Part shown: positions 17,735 through 18,251 of the stretch, piece by piece
Position numbering within the stretch: position 1 is the stretch's first letter
How the letters are laid out: each line of letters starts with the position of its first letter
Origin: Acanthaster planci
Taxonomy: Eukaryota > Echinodermata > Asteroidea > Valvatida > Acanthasteridae
Direction of reading: 5' to 3'
NCBI RefSeq assembly: GCF_001949145.1
Contig: NW_019091429.1
Coordinates: 399,135 to 417,385 of the forward strand
DNA length: 18,251 bases
Translations under genes and position numbers: made by a program
Notes under the pieces: model-generated
What the model was told of the DNA's origin: nothing
Seen by the model: the letters and a program-made list of their open reading frames with translations, nothing else
Database searches by the model: none

Positions 17735-18237
17735 CAGGGTTGTAGCTACACCAGGCAACAGCGGGCAGGGCAGCCCAGCTCTCATAATTTCTGCCTAGCA
17801 CTTAGGGTAATTTTGAGCCTGACCGCCCGGCACATATTTCATTCCCTGAGTTGGTAACATTTCTCAAAAATCTAAAACTTCTTATGTATGGATATTCCTA
17901 TCTTTACTGTATATTATTACAAAAATACTATGAGACAATTGTTTTATCCTGTGTTCATCTTTATTTAGTGATAATTTCACATTTTACAAACACAAATTAC
18001 ACTTTATAACATGCCATAAAAACCAGATTCCCCCCTGAAAACCCCAGAATCCTGGAGCTTTAGGGGGGCTATGCCCCCTCGGGCTACACCCCTTCGAACC
18101 CCACTGGTGTGTTGCCCCTGGAGTCCACCAGGGGCCCTTGAACAGGCCCCTCAAACCCTAGCCGGGACACTCAAGAACTCTCACTGCACTTCGCCAAAAT
18201 ATTACCCAGCACTAAATTTGGCCTAGGTACAACCCTG
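17735..18237. mobile_element. Non-autonomous hAT-like element, about 503 bp
   Basis: The left end CAGGGTTGTAGCTA and the right end read in reverse, CAGGGTTGTACCTA, match at 13 of 14 bases. The 8-mers outside the ends, cacacagt and cacatatg, agree at 5 of 8, consistent with a decayed 8-bp duplication of a hAT insertion. The right half is GC-rich with two strong hairpins (18064-18078 and 18114-18135). No transposase frame is present. Confidence 0.55.
18114..18135. repeat. Hairpin GCCCCTGG-agtcca-CCAGGGGC inside the hAT-like element
   Basis: Perfect 8-base arms with a 6-base loop. A second GC-rich hairpin (GGGGGC-tat-GCCCCC, 18064-18078) lies 36 bases upstream. Both are internal to the element bounded at 17735 and 18237. 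Confidence 0.7.
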
Positions 18238-18251
18238 CACATATGAAGTAC

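Larger units (their letters stand above)
17460..18251 (+). other. ANAPC2 intron 7 (open at right edge)
   Basis: Starts at the donor GTAGGA and contains repeat units 2 and 3, about 140 bases of AT-rich sequence, then a hAT-like element. No further ANAPC2 exon is seen before the window ends. Confidence 0.7.

Noticed and set aside
1-18251. Search for CRISPR arrays, bacterial operons, tRNA or rRNA genes
   Set aside because: No regularly spaced repeats, no ribosome-binding-site gene clusters, and no tRNA-like or rRNA-like sequence were seen. The genes are clearly intron-containing.

Overview
This window looks like nuclear DNA of an animal, most likely a marine invertebrate. The genes are split by GT-AG introns of about 0.2-2.1 kb. 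The sequence between them is AT-rich, with ACATGT microsatellites, GGCCTA-rich palindromes, hAT-like non-autonomous transposons and a CR1/L2-like retrotransposon relic. This texture is familiar from echinoderms, hemichordates and cephalochordates, but the phylum cannot be fixed from the sequence alone. There are no bacterial operons, CRISPR arrays, rRNA or tRNA genes that I can see.

Positions 1-2741 (+ strand) hold the 3' end of a gene for a single-pass membrane protein of unknown identity. It has a Thr/Pro-rich mucin-like stalk (1-248), a transmembrane exon with a juxtamembrane basic stretch (1450-1733), a Tyr-containing cytoplasmic-tail exon (2366-2461) and a short last exon (2686-2721) ending in -GGVLY-stop. 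The last three introns join in consistent phase. An AATAAA lies 15 bases after the stop.

Positions 2742-8545 are mainly intergenic. They hold a 183-bp hAT-type MITE (4808-4990) and several perfect or near-perfect hairpins, with no gene I can support.

Positions 8660-17459 (+ strand) carry the 5' half of the gene for anaphase-promoting complex subunit 2 (ANAPC2/APC2). Seven coding exons give a phase-consistent reading frame of 1486 nt (495 codons plus one base). It covers the N-terminal cullin-repeat part up to the DADPG stretch. The cullin-homology and winged-helix C-terminal half, which binds the RING subunit APC11, must lie beyond the right edge. Intron 6 contains an antisense, 5'-truncated, frameshifted reverse-transcriptase relic (15849-16669). 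The exon 7 / intron 7 junction has been tandemly triplicated (53-bp unit, 17435-17593). Both extra copies have lost the GT splice donor.

Positions 17735-18237, inside intron 7, are a roughly 500-bp non-autonomous hAT-like element with short terminal inverted repeats.

The two genes have no obvious functional link. The most unusual points are the triplicated splice junction, the microsatellite that places a run of in-frame ATGs just upstream of the ANAPC2 start, and the unidentified mucin-like membrane protein with a possible PDZ-ligand C-terminus.
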